DNA of 64,000 nucleotides from Streptomyces sp. ITFR-16 (GTDB taxonomy: Bacteria > Actinomycetota > Actinomycetes > Streptomycetales > Streptomycetaceae). Both the position numbers and the translations under genes were made by a program. Shown here one piece after another: positions 8,829-19,194 of this stretch (positions are counted from its first letter, which is position 1; each line of letters opens with the position of its first letter). The notes under the pieces are model-generated. The model did not search any database. It was not told the origin of the DNA and worked only from the letters and a program-made list of their open reading frames with translations. The stretch is taken from contig NZ_CP134609.1 in NCBI RefSeq assembly GCF_031844705.1, positions 3,906,001-3,970,000 of the forward strand, given 5' to 3'.

Positions 8829-11800
8829 TCAGGAGGTCGCGGGGGTGCTGCCGAGCTCGTTGTCGAGGATGTCGAACAGCTCGTCCGCGGTGACCTCGTC
8901 GAGGTCGGGGCCGGACACCTCCGGTGCGGCCGGGACCAGGTCGTCCGGACGCGGTCCGTCGAGCCGTCCGGCCAACTCCCGCAGCCGCTCGACGAGTCGC
9001 GCGCGCCCGGGTCCGGCCGGCGGCGCCTCGGTCGTCAGCAGGGCCTCCAGCTTCCGGAGGTCCGCCTCCGCCCTGGACACCGGTTCGGCCGGGACCAGGC
9101 GGGCGTCGATGTACCCGGCGACCTCCGCAGCGCTCGGGTAGTCGAAGATCAGCGTGGCGGGCAGCCGCACGCCGCTGACCGCCGTCAGCTGGTTGCGCAG
9201 CTCCACCGAGCCGAGCGAGTCGAAGCCCAGCTCCCCGAACGCGCGGTCCGGTTCGACCGCCTCGGCGGAGGAGTGCCCGAGCACGGCCGCCGCACGGTCC
9301 CGTACGACATCCAGGATGATCCGGGTCCGCTCCTCCTCGCTCTTCCCGGCGATCCGCGCGGCGAGCGAGGCGCCCTGCGGCTGCCCTGCGGTGGACCGCT
9401 TGCGGGCCGGCGGGGCCATGCCCCGCAGCAGGGCGGGGAGTTCGTCGGTACGGGTGCGCAGGGCGCCCGCGTCCACCCGGAGCGGCACGGTGGCGGCCAG
9501 GCCCGACGCCAGCGCGGCATCGAACAGCGCCAGCCCCTCGGCCTCGGACAGCGCGGGAGTCCCGGCCCGGCGCATGCGCTCCAGGTCGGCTTCGGCGAGG
9601 TGGGAGGCCATGCCGGTGTCGACGGCCCAGAGGCCGAACGCCATGGAACTGGCCGGAAGCCCTTCGGCATGACGACGGACAGCAAGCGCATCCAGGAAAA
9701 CATTGGCCGCCGCGTAGTTGCCCTGCCCAGCCGCCAGCACAAGACCACCGGCAGAGGAAAACATCACAAACGCCGACAAGTCCAGATCACGGGTCAACTC
9801 ATGCAGATACCACGCCGCATCCACCTTCGGACGCAACACCGCATCCACACGCTCCACCGTCAACGAACCAACCACACCGTTGTCCGCGACACCAGCCACA
9901 TGCACCACACCACGAAGCGGATACGCCGGATCCACCGACGCGATCACCCCCGCCAACGCATCCCGGTCCGCCACATCACACGCGGCCACGGACACCGACG
10001 CACCCAGACCGGACAGCTCCGCGACCAGATCACCAACACCCGGCGCCCCCGCACCCCGACGACCGACCAGCAACAGACTCCGCACACCATGCACAGACAC
10101 CAGATGACGCGCCACCCGCGCACCCAGACCACCCGTACCACCCGTGATCAACACGGTCCCGTCCGCACCCCACACCGGACCCGAACCCCCACCCGTGGCA
10201 CGCACCAGACGCGGCACCCACACCACACCATCCCGCACCACCAACTCCGGCTCACCCAGAACCGCCACCCGCTCCCACGGCACCGAACCATCCGTATCCA
10301 CCAACACGAACCGGCCCGGATTCTCCGCCTGCGCCGCCCGCACCAAACCCCACACCGGAGCCTGCCGCACATCCACCACATCACCATCACCCACAGCCAC
10401 CGCACCCCGCGTGACCACCGCCAACACCACACCCCCAGCCCGCTCCACCGACAACCACTCCTGCACCACACCCAACACACGACCCACCACGCCACGCACC
10501 GCACCCGGAACATCGCCGCCCCGGTCGTCCACCTCGCACACGTAGGCGGCGGAGTCGGGCAGATCGGCCGACTGCCCGGTCAGGGGTACGGGCTGCCAGT
10601 CGACCCGGAGCAGCGCATCGCCGGCCCCGGTGCCGAGTTGGTCGGCCCACACGGGCCGGGAGAGGAGCGATTCCACGGAGAGCACGGGGTTGCCGTGTTC
10701 GTCGGCGACCGTCAGCGAGAGCCCGTCCCGCTGCGGGACGGGGGTGATCCGCACCCGGAGCGCCTTGGCCCCGGCCGCGTGCAGCGCGACCCCGTTCCAG
10801 GCGAAGGGCAGCAGGGTCTGTCCGCCGTCCTCCCGGCCCGGGATGTCGAGCAGTCCGACGTGCATCGCCGCGTCCAGCAGGGCGGGGTGGAGACCGAACC
10901 GGGCGGCGTCCTCGTGCGCCTGCTCCGGGAGGGCCACCTCCGCGTACAGCACCTCGCCGTCCCGCCAGGCGGCCTTGATCCCCTGGAAGGTCGGCCCGTA
11001 GTGATACCCGGCGGACGCGAGGTCCGGGTAGGCGCCGGCCACGGACAGTTCCTCGGCCCCCGTCGGCGGCCAGTCGGCAAGGCCCTCCGCCGGGGCGTCC
11101 TCCTGCACCGGTGCCAGCACGCCTTCCGCGTGGCGCGTCCACGGCATGTCCGGATGGTCGTCGGTGCGCGAGTGGATCGTCACGGTCCGGCGCCCGGTGT
11201 CGTCCGCCGCCCCCACCGCCACCTGAACGGCCGTGCCGCCCATCGGTTGCAGCACCAGGGGCGCCTGCAGGGTGAGTTCTTCCAGGACCCCGCAGTCGAG
11301 CTGTTCGCCCGCCCGGACGGCCAGCTCCACGAACCCGGTGCCCGGCAGCAGGATCGACCCGAGGACATCGTGGTCGGTGATCCACCCATGCGTACCGGCG
11401 GAGACCCGGCCCGTGAGGACGAGCCCGCCGTCGTCAGGCAGAACGACGGCCGCCCGGAGCACCGGGTGGTCGAGCGCGGTCTGCCCGGAGGCTGCGGCGT
11501 CACCACCGGCGACCGGGGCTTCGACCCAGTAGCGGGTGCGCTGGAAGGCGTACGTGGGCAGCTCGACCCGGCGCGCACCGGAGCCGGCGTAGAAGGCCTC
11601 CCAGTCCACCCGGGCACCCTCCACGTACAACCGGCCGAGGGCAGCGACCACGGCTTCGGGCTCGGGACGGTTCCTGCGCAGCAGCGGGACGAAGGCGGCG
11701 TCACCGTCACCGAGCGCGGTGAGCACGGCGTCCGGCCCGATCTCCACGAACGTCCGCGCACCCGCCTCTTCCGCACTGCGGACGGCGTCCGCGAAACGGA

Positions 11801-14800
11801 CCGGCCGGCGAACCTGCTCGACCCAGTACTCCGACGACTGCCACTCCGAACACAGCTCCCCGGTGACCGTGGAGACCACCGGGACCTGCGGCTCGGAGTA
11901 CACCAGCCCCGCCGCCACCTCCCGGAACGCCGACAACATCGGCTCCATCAACGCCGAATGGAAGGCGTGCGAGACGGACAGGCGGCTCGTCTTGCGACCG
12001 AGCGCGGCGAAGTGCTCACCGACCGCGAGAGCAGCCGCCTCCGTGCCCGAAACGACCACCGACTGCGGCCCGTTGACCGCCGCGATACCCACACCGTCCG
12101 TCAACACCGCCAGGACCTCGTCCTCCGACGCCTGGACCGCGACCATCGCACCACCAGCAGGAAGCTCCTGCATCAACCGACCACGAGCCACCACCAACCG
12201 GACCGCATCCGCCAGCGACAGAACCCCCGCCACATGCGCGGCAGCCACCTCACCAATGGAGTGCCCCACCACCACATCAGGCGTCACACCCCAGCCCTCG
12301 ACCAACCGGAACAACGCCACCTCAAAGGCGAACAAAGCCGGTTGAGCGTGCGCGGTCGCATTCAGCTCGCCCGCATCCTCACCCCACACCACATCCCGCA
12401 ACGACCGACCCAAGTGCGCGTCAACCTCCGCACACACCGCATCGAACGCCGCCGCGAACACCGGGAACGCCTCGTACAACCCACGACCCATCCCCAGCCG
12501 CTGCGCACCCTGACCCGTGAACAGGAACGCCGTCTTCCCGCCACGACGCGCCTGGCCGACCACGGCCCCCGGGTGTTCCTCGCCCCCCGCAAGGGCGGCG
12601 AGCGCGTTCTCCCGGTCTCCGAGGACCACCGCGCGGTGCTCGAACGCCGCCTTCGAGGTCACCAGGGAGAACCCGATGTCCTCGGGGACGTACTCATCGG
12701 CCACCGTCAACAGCCGCGCGGCCTGACCCGCCAGCGCCTCCGGGGTCTTCGCCGACACCACCCAGGGGACCAGGGGCAGTTCGGCCCGCTCGGCCGGCTG
12801 CGCCACCTCCGCAGGCGGCTCCTCGACGATCACATGGGCGTTCGTCCCGCTCAGCCCGAACGACGAGATGCCCGCGCGCCTGGGCCGGTCGCCCGGCTGC
12901 CAGTCCTGAGCGGTGGTGAGCAGTTCCACCTCACCCGCCGACCAGTCCACCTGGTCGGACCGCTCCTCCGCGTGCAGCGTCGGCGGCAGCATCCCGTGGC
13001 GCATGGCCATCACCATCTTGATGATGCCCGCGACCCCGGCCGCCGCCTGCGTGTGACCCATGTTGGACTTGATGGACCCCAGCCACAGCGGCCGGTCCTC
13101 CTCGCGCCCCTGGCCGTACGTCTCCAGCAGGGCCTGCGCCTCGATCGGGTCACCAAGCCGGGTCCCCGTACCGTGCGCCTCCACCACGTCGACCTCGGCG
13201 GCCGTCAGGCCCGCATCGGCCAGCGCACCGCGGATCACCCGCTGCTGGGCCGGTCCGTTCGGAGCGGTCAGGCCGTTGCTCGCGCCGTCCTGGTTGAGCG
13301 CCGAGCCGCGCACCACGGCCAGCACCGGATGACCGTGGCGCCGGGCGTCCGACAGCCGCTCCAGCAGCAGCATGCCCGCGCCCTCGCCCCAGCCCGTACC
13401 GTCCGCGCCGGCGCCGAAGGACTTGCAGCGGCCGTCCGGCGAGAGGCCGCGCTGCTCGCTGAAGTACACCAGCATGTCCGGGGTCGCCATGACCGTGACG
13501 CCGCCCGCGAGGGCCAGCGAGCATTCCCCGGACCGCAGCGCCTGGGCGGCGGTGTGCAGCGCCACCAGAGACGACGAGCACGCCGTGTCCACCGTGAGCG
13601 CGGGGCCCTCCAGACCCAGGGTGTAGGCCACGCGCCCGGAGACCAGGCTCCCGGCCGTGCCGCCCGCGTAGTCGTGGTACATCACCCCGGCGTACACACC
13701 GGTACGGCTGCCCTTGAGCGTCGTCGGGTCCACCCCGGCCCGCTCGATCGCCTCCCACGACACCTCCAGCAGCAACCGCTGCTGCGGATCCATGGTCAAC
13801 GCCTCGCGCGGACTGATCCCGAAGAACGCCGGATCGAACTCCGCCGCGTCGTACAGGAACGCCCCGTCCCGGGCGTACGACTTCCCCGGCACACCTGGCT
13901 CGGGGTCGTACACCCCCGGGTCCCAGCCCCGGTCGTCGGGCAGCGGGGCGATCGCGTCCACACCGTCCGCGACCAGCTGCCACAGGCCGTCGGGCGTGGT
14001 CACCCCGCCCGGGTAGCGGCAGGCCATGCCCACGATGACGACCGGATCCCCGTCGCCCGCCCGCACTGCGGCGGACGGGCCGGGAGGCGCGTCCGGAGTG
14101 CCGTCGAGGCGCGTCAGGACGTACGCGGCGACGGCCTCGGCCGTCGGGTGGTCGAAGATCAGCGTGGCCGGGAGGCGCAGTCCGGTCTCGGCGTCGAGCC
14201 GGTTGCGGAGTTCGACGGCGGTGAGCGAGTCGAAGCCCAGCTCGTCGAAGGCGCGGCCCGGTTCGATGGCCTCGCCCGAGGCGTGTCCGAGGACCGCCGC
14301 GATCTTCGTACGGACCAGCTCCAGGACGGCGTCCGCCCGGTCGGCGCCGGTCAGTCCGGCGAGCCGGGTCCGCAGGACCGGGGATCCCGCCCTGGCCGCC
14401 CGGCGCCCGGGGGCGCGTACGAGACCGCGCAGCAGGGCGGGGATCTCGTCGGCGTGCGCGCGCAGGACCCCGAGGTCGAGGCGGACGGGGACCGTGGCCG
14501 CCACGCCGGACCGCAGGGCGGTGTCGAAGAGGGCGAGGCCGCGGTCGGCGGGGATCGCGGGGGTGCCGGCCTGGCGCATGCGTTCCAGTTCGGCCGCTCC
14601 GAGCCGGGTGCCCATGCCGCCGGGGGTGTCCCACAGCCCGAAGGCCAGCGACGACGCCGGCAGGCCCTCGGCCCGTCGGTGCGCGGCGAGACCGTCGAGG
14701 AAGGCATTGGCGGCCGCGTAGTTGGCCTGTCCCGTCGAGCCGAGGGTCCCGGCGACGGAGGAGAACAGGACGAACGCGGTGAGGTCGAGGTCGCGGGTGA

Positions 14801-17800
14801 GGTCGTGCAGGTGCAGGGCGGCATCCGCCTTGGGCGCGAGGACACCCCGCAGGCGCTCGGCCGTCAGCGAGGTGACCATCACGTCGTCGAGCACGCCCGC
14901 CGCATGGACGACCGCCCGCAGCGGGTGGGCCGGGCCCACCCCGGCCAGCAGCGCGGCAACGGCGTCACGGTCGGCCACGTCGCACGCGGCGAACGCGACG
15001 CCTGCCCCCAACGCCTCCAGATCCGAACGCAGTTCGTCCGCACCCGGCGCCTGTGCGCCACGGCGGCCGGCGAGCAGCAGGTGGCGTACGCCGTGCTCGG
15101 TCACCAGGTGGCGGGCGACGATCGCGCCCAGCCCGCCCGTACCGCCGGTGATCAGCACGGTCCCGTCCGGGTCCCACACCGCTTCGGGAGCGGCGGGGGC
15201 GGTGACGCGGGCCAGCCTGGGAGCCAGGGTCCGTCCGTCGCGGACCGCCGACTCCGGCTCCTCGCCGGCCCGGACGCGCCCGAAGTCCTCCGAACCGTCG
15301 GTGTCCAGGAGCAGGAACCTGCCGGGGTTCTCCGCCTGCGCGGCCCGCACCAGACCCCACACCGGGGCCTGCCCTACGTCGACCGGCTCGCCGTCGGCCA
15401 CGGCCACGGCGCCGCGCGTGACGACCGCGAGGGAGGCCGCGGCGAACCGCTCGTCCGCCAGCCACCGCTGGAGCACGTCCAGCACCCGTTCGACCACCGC
15501 ATGGGCGGCGGACGGACCGTTCCGGTCCGCCGGCTCTCCCTGTGCGCAGTCCAGTACGACCGTGCCGGCCACGGGGCCGTCGGCGGGTACGTCCTCCCAG
15601 CGCTGCCACTCGCCCGGCGAAGGGGCGGCGCCGCCGACCGGCTGCCACACGACCCGGTACAGCGGGTCCGCAGCCGCGCCCCCGGCACCGGGCACGTCCT
15701 CCATCGCCCGCCCGACGACCCCGCCGACCGAGGCCACCGGGGCCCCGTCCGCGTCCGCGATCTCCAGGGCCAGGCTCTGCGGGTCCGGCCGGGAGATCCG
15801 TACCCGGGCGGCGGACGTCCCGACCGCGAACAGCCGCACGTCCTTCCACACGAACGGCAGAACCGTCCCGCCGTCGCTCTCCCCGGCACCCTCCACCAGC
15901 GCCGCGTGCAGCGAGGCGTCAAGCAGCGCCGGGTGCAGCCCGTACGCGTCGGCCGCAACCTCCTCGTCGAGCACCACCTCCGCGTACACATCACCGTCGA
16001 GCCGCCAGGCGGCCGTCAGGCCCTGGAAGGCAGGACCGTACGCGAGACCGCTCGCGCGCAACGCCTCGTACGCACCGTCGAGCGCGAAGGGCGCCGCGCC
16101 CGGCGGGGGCCACGCGGCCAGGTCGAAGGCGGGCTCGTCGCCGCCCTCGGCCAGCACTCCTTCCGCGTGCAGGGTCCAGTCCGGGTCGGCGCCGCTCTCG
16201 TCGCGCGCGTACACACCGACCGTGCGGCGGGCCGAGTCGTCGGCGGCCCCGACGACGACCTGCACGGCGACGGCACCGTCCTCGGGGAGAACGAGGGGCG
16301 CGTGCAGCGCGAGTTCTTCCAGCGCCTCGCAGCCCACGTGGTCACCCGCGCGCACCGCCAGCTCCACGAACCCCGCACCGGGGAAGAGGACCGTGTCCCG
16401 CACGACGTGATCCGCGAGCCAGGGCTGCGCGGCGACGGCGAGCCGGCCGGTGAGCACCGCGCCACCGGAGTCGGCCAGCGTGACGACCGAACCGAGCAGC
16501 GGATGTGTGTGCTGAGCACTCCCCGGCCGGATCGCGTCGACCCAGTAGCGGGTGCGCTGGAAGGCGTACGTGGGCAGGCCGATGCGCCGGGCACCGGAAC
16601 CGGCGTAGAACTCCTCCCAGTCGACCCGGGCGCCCTCGGCATACAGCCGCCCCAGGGCCGCGACCACGGCTTCCGGCTCCGGACGGTTTCTGCGCAGCAG
16701 CGGGACGGACACGCCGGAGTCGGTGCCGAGGGCGGTCAGTACGGCGTCCGGTCCGATCTCCACGAACGTCCGCGCGCCCAGGCCCTCGGCGGTGCGGACG
16801 GCGTCCGCGAACCGGACCGGCCGGCGGACTTGGTCGACCCAGTACTCCGGCGACCGCCACTCCGAACACAGCTCCCCGGTGACGGTGGAGACGACCTGGA
16901 GACGCGGCTCGCTGTACACCAGACCCTGCGCCACCGCCCGGAACTCGTCCAGCATCGGCTCCATCAGGGCCGAGTGGAAGGCGTGCGAGACGGACAGGCG
17001 GCTGGTCTTGCGGCCTGCGGCGGCGAAGTGCTCACCGACCGCGAGCGCGGCAGCCTCCGTGCCCGACACCACCACCGACTGCGGGCCGTTCACGGCCGCG
17101 ATACCCACACCGTCCGTCAGCACCGGCAGGACCTCGGCCTCCGACGCCTGGACTGCCACCATCGCGCCGCCGGTGGGAAGCTCCTGCATCAACCGGCCCC
17201 GGGCCACCACGAGTCGGGCCGCATCCGCCAGGGACAGCACTCCCGACACATGGGCAGCGGCCAGCTCACCGATGGAGTGCCCGACCACCACATCAGGGGT
17301 CACACCCCATGCCTCGACCAGCCGGAACAACGCCACCTCGAAGGCGAACAGAGCCGGTTGGGCATACCCGGTCGCGTTCAGCGCGCCCGCGTCCTCACCC
17401 CACACCACGTCCCGCAACGACCGGCCCACGTGCGCATCCACCTGCGCGCACACCGCGTCGAACGCGCCCGCGAACACCGGGAACGCCTCGTACAACCCAC
17501 GGCCCATCCCGAGCCGCTGCGCGCCCTGACCCGTGAACAGAAACGCCGTCCTGCCCTGCGCCACCGCTCCCCGCACCAGCCCCGGGTGCTCCTCGCCGCT
17601 CGCAAGGGCGGCGAGCGCGTCCGTCCGGTCGCCGAGCACCACGGCTCGGTGAGGGAAGGCAGTACGGGTGGTGGCCAGGGAGTATCCGATGTCCTCGGGG
17701 CTGTGGGCGCCGGTCACGGTGAGCAGCCGTTCCGCCTGGTCGGCCAGGGCCTCCGGCGTCCTGGCCGACACCACCCAGGGAACGGCGGGGAGTTCGGACC

Positions 17801-19169
17801 GCTCCGCCGCAGGCTCCGCGGCCTCCGCGGGGGCCTCCTCGACGATCACATGGGCGTTCGTCCCGCTCAGCCCGAACGAGGAGATGCCCGCGCGCCTCGG
17901 GTGACCCGCCTGCTGCCAGTCCCGGGCCTCGGTCAGCAGTTCCACCTCGCCCGCCGACCAGTCCACCTGGTCCGACGGCGTGTCCACATGGAGGGACTTC
18001 GGCAGCACGCCGTGGCGCATGGCCATGACCATCTTGATGATGCCCGCGACCCCGGCAGCCGCCTGCGTGTGGCCGAAGTTCGACTTCACCGAACCCAGCC
18101 ACAGCGGCCGGCCCTCGGGCCTGCTCCGGCCGTAGGTGGCGAGGAGCGCCTGCGCCTCGATCGGGTCACCGAGCCGGGTCCCCGTGCCATGGGCCTCCAC
18201 GGCGTCGACCTCGGCGGCCGTCAGGCCCGCGTCGGCCAGCGCGCCACGGATCACCCGCTGCTGGGCCGGTCCGTTGGGCACGGTCATCGCGCTCGACGCA
18301 CCGTCCTGGTTGACCGCCGAGCCGCTGACGAGCGCCAGCACCGGGTGGCCGTTGCGGCGTGCGTCGGAGAGGCGCTCCAGCAGCAGGACCCCGGCCCCCT
18401 CGCCCCAGCCGGTGCCGTCGGCAGCGGCTGCGAACGGCTTGCAGCGGCCGTCGGGAGCCAGGCCGCGCTGCTCGCTGAAGTACACCAGCATGTCCGGGGT
18501 GGACATGACGGTGACGCCGCCCGCGAGGGCCAGCGAGCATTCCCCGGACCGCAGCGCCTGGGCGGCGGTGTGCAGCGCCACCAGCGAGGACGAGCACGCC
18601 GTGTCGATCGTGACGGCCGGTCCCTCCAGGCCCAGCGTGTACGCGACCCGGCCGGAGACGAAGCTGCCCGCGCTGCCGTCGGCGTAGTCGTGGTACATCA
18701 CCCCGGCGTACACACCGGTCCGGCTGCCCTTGAGCGTCGTCGGGTCGACCCCGGCCCGCTCGATCGCCTCCCACGACACCTCCAGCAGCAACCGCTGCTG
18801 CGGGTCCATGGCCAGCGCCTCGCGCGGACTGATCCCGAAGAACGCCGGGTCGAACTCGGCGGCGTCGTACAGGAACGCGCCGTCCCGGGCGTACGACTTC
18901 CCCGGCACACCCGGCTCGGGGTCGTACACCTCCGGGTCCCAGCCCCGGTCGGCCGGGAAGCCGGAGACCGCGTCGACGCCGTCGGCCACCAGCCGCCACA
19001 GGTCCTCCGGCGTGCCGGCCCCGCCGGGGTAGCGGCACGCCATGGCCACGATCGCGATCGGGTCGTTGCTCACGGAGGTGAGCCGGGCGTTCTCCTCGCG
19101 CAGCCGCTCGTTGTCCGTGAGCGACTTACGGAGCGCTGCTACGACCTGTTCCATCGATGTGCTGGTCAC
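8829..19169 (-). CDS. Type I PKS, two modules, each KS-AT-DH-KR-ACP (malonyl)
   Basis: About 3446 residues. An N-terminal coiled docking helix (MEQVVAALRKSL) leads into module A: KS about 19.08-17.8 kb, AT 17.54-16.54, DH 16.5-15.7, KR 15.17-14.55, ACP 14.33-14.12. Module B follows: KS 14.05-12.8, AT 12.54-11.52, DH 11.47-10.64, KR 10.17-9.6, ACP 9.32-9.11. Both KSs have DTACSSS and both ATs HAFH (malonyl). Both DHs keep the catalytic His and the Asp of HPALLDA, but in module A the Gly of HxxxGxxxxP is Asp. KR-A has LDD (B-type); KR-B has the variant ADN. No ER motif is seen, so each module should install a double bond. The GTG at 19169 is chosen for AGGA four bases upstream; ATG at 19154 has no ribosome site. 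The gene starts 25 bases after the upstream PKS stops. Confidence 0.95.
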   Translation of the reverse strand: MTSTSMEQVVAALRKSLTDNERLREENARLTSVSNDPIAIVAMACRYPGGAGTPEDLWRLVADGVDAVSGFPADRGWDPEVYDPEPGVPGKSYARDGAFLYDAAEFDPAFFGISPREALAMDPQQRLLLEVSWEAIERAGVDPTTLKGSRTGVYAGVMYHDYADGSAGSFVSGRVAYTLGLEGPAVTIDTACSSSLVALHTAAQALRSGECSLALAGGVTVMSTPDMLVYFSEQRGLAPDGRCKPFAAAADGTGWGEGAGVLLLERLSDARRNGHPVLALVSGSAVNQDGASSAMTVPNGPAQQRVIRGALADAGLTAAEVDAVEAHGTGTRLGDPIEAQALLATYGRSRPEGRPLWLGSVKSNFGHTQAAAGVAGIIKMVMAMRHGVLPKSLHVDTPSDQVDWSAGEVELLTEARDWQQAGHPRRAGISSFGLSGTNAHVIVEEAPAEAAEPAAERSELPAVPWVVSARTPEALADQAERLLTVTGAHSPEDIGYSLATTRTAFPHRAVVLGDRTDALAALASGEEHPGLVRGAVAQGRTAFLFTGQGAQRLGMGRGLYEAFPVFAGAFDAVCAQVDAHVGRSLRDVVWGEDAGALNATGYAQPALFAFEVALFRLVEAWGVTPDVVVGHSIGELAAAHVSGVLSLADAARLVVARGRLMQELPTGGAMVAVQASEAEVLPVLTDGVGIAAVNGPQSVVVSGTEAAALAVGEHFAAAGRKTSRLSVSHAFHSALMEPMLDEFRAVAQGLVYSEPRLQVVSTVTGELCSEWRSPEYWVDQVRRPVRFADAVRTAEGLGARTFVEIGPDAVLTALGTDSGVSVPLLRRNRPEPEAVVAALGRLYAEGARVDWEEFYAGSGARRIGLPTYAFQRTRYWVDAIRPGSAQHTHPLLGSVVTLADSGGAVLTGRLAVAAQPWLADHVVRDTVLFPGAGFVELAVRAGDHVGCEALEELALHAPLVLPEDGAVAVQVVVGAADDSARRTVGVYARDESGADPDWTLHAEGVLAEGGDEPAFDLAAWPPPGAAPFALDGAYEALRASGLAYGPAFQGLTAAWRLDGDVYAEVVLDEEVAADAYGLHPALLDASLHAALVEGAGESDGGTVLPFVWKDVRLFAVGTSAARVRISRPDPQSLALEIADADGAPVASVGGVVGRAMEDVPGAGGAAADPLYRVVWQPVGGAAPSPGEWQRWEDVPADGPVAGTVVLDCAQGEPADRNGPSAAHAVVERVLDVLQRWLADERFAAASLAVVTRGAVAVADGEPVDVGQAPVWGLVRAAQAENPGRFLLLDTDGSEDFGRVRAGEEPESAVRDGRTLAPRLARVTAPAAPEAVWDPDGTVLITGGTGGLGAIVARHLVTEHGVRHLLLAGRRGAQAPGADELRSDLEALGAGVAFAACDVADRDAVAALLAGVGPAHPLRAVVHAAGVLDDVMVTSLTAERLRGVLAPKADAALHLHDLTRDLDLTAFVLFSSVAGTLGSTGQANYAAANAFLDGLAAHRRAEGLPASSLAFGLWDTPGGMGTRLGAAELERMRQAGTPAIPADRGLALFDTALRSGVAATVPVRLDLGVLRAHADEIPALLRGLVRAPGRRAARAGSPVLRTRLAGLTGADRADAVLELVRTKIAAVLGHASGEAIEPGRAFDELGFDSLTAVELRNRLDAETGLRLPATLIFDHPTAEAVAAYVLTRLDGTPDAPPGPSAAVRAGDGDPVVIVGMACRYPGGVTTPDGLWQLVADGVDAIAPLPDDRGWDPGVYDPEPGVPGKSYARDGAFLYDAAEFDPAFFGISPREALTMDPQQRLLLEVSWEAIERAGVDPTTLKGSRTGVYAGVMYHDYAGGTAGSLVSGRVAYTLGLEGPALTVDTACSSSLVALHTAAQALRSGECSLALAGGVTVMATPDMLVYFSEQRGLSPDGRCKSFGAGADGTGWGEGAGMLLLERLSDARRHGHPVLAVVRGSALNQDGASNGLTAPNGPAQQRVIRGALADAGLTAAEVDVVEAHGTGTRLGDPIEAQALLETYGQGREEDRPLWLGSIKSNMGHTQAAAGVAGIIKMVMAMRHGMLPPTLHAEERSDQVDWSAGEVELLTTAQDWQPGDRPRRAGISSFGLSGTNAHVIVEEPPAEVAQPAERAELPLVPWVVSAKTPEALAGQAARLLTVADEYVPEDIGFSLVTSKAAFEHRAVVLGDRENALAALAGGEEHPGAVVGQARRGGKTAFLFTGQGAQRLGMGRGLYEAFPVFAAAFDAVCAEVDAHLGRSLRDVVWGEDAGELNATAHAQPALFAFEVALFRLVEGWGVTPDVVVGHSIGEVAAAHVAGVLSLADAVRLVVARGRLMQELPAGGAMVAVQASEDEVLAVLTDGVGIAAVNGPQSVVVSGTEAAALAVGEHFAALGRKTSRLSVSHAFHSALMEPMLSAFREVAAGLVYSEPQVPVVSTVTGELCSEWQSSEYWVEQVRRPVRFADAVRSAEEAGARTFVEIGPDAVLTALGDGDAAFVPLLRRNRPEPEAVVAALGRLYVEGARVDWEAFYAGSGARRVELPTYAFQRTRYWVEAPVAGGDAAASGQTALDHPVLRAAVVLPDDGGLVLTGRVSAGTHGWITDHDVLGSILLPGTGFVELAVRAGEQLDCGVLEELTLQAPLVLQPMGGTAVQVAVGAADDTGRRTVTIHSRTDDHPDMPWTRHAEGVLAPVQEDAPAEGLADWPPTGAEELSVAGAYPDLASAGYHYGPTFQGIKAAWRDGEVLYAEVALPEQAHEDAARFGLHPALLDAAMHVGLLDIPGREDGGQTLLPFAWNGVALHAAGAKALRVRITPVPQRDGLSLTVADEHGNPVLSVESLLSRPVWADQLGTGAGDALLRVDWQPVPLTGQSADLPDSAAYVCEVDDRGGDVPGAVRGVVGRVLGVVQEWLSVERAGGVVLAVVTRGAVAVGDGDVVDVRQAPVWGLVRAAQAENPGRFVLVDTDGSVPWERVAVLGEPELVVRDGVVWVPRLVRATGGGSGPVWGADGTVLITGGTGGLGARVARHLVSVHGVRSLLLVGRRGAGAPGVGDLVAELSGLGASVSVAACDVADRDALAGVIASVDPAYPLRGVVHVAGVADNGVVGSLTVERVDAVLRPKVDAAWYLHELTRDLDLSAFVMFSSAGGLVLAAGQGNYAAANVFLDALAVRRHAEGLPASSMAFGLWAVDTGMASHLAEADLERMRRAGTPALSEAEGLALFDAALASGLAATVPLRVDAGALRTRTDELPALLRGMAPPARKRSTAGQPQGASLAARIAGKSEEERTRIILDVVRDRAAAVLGHSSAEAVEPDRAFGELGFDSLGSVELRNQLTAVSGVRLPATLIFDYPSAAEVAGYIDARLVPAEPVSRAEADLRKLEALLTTEAPPAGPGRARLVERLRELAGRLDGPRPDDLVPAAPEVSGPDLDEVTADELFDILDNELGSTPATS
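12129..12527. repeat. 399-bp exact repeat, copy 1, inside an AT domain
   Basis: Read base by base, this stretch matches 27847-28245 without a difference over 399 bases. It covers the N-terminal half of the malonyl AT, from the FTGQG motif region through GHSIGE to MVAVQA. Sequence flanking both ends diverges immediately at synonymous positions. This is the signature of gene conversion or segmental exchange between modules. Confidence 0.9.
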
Positions 19170-19194
19170 GTCATCCTCATCATCCAGGTCGGGA

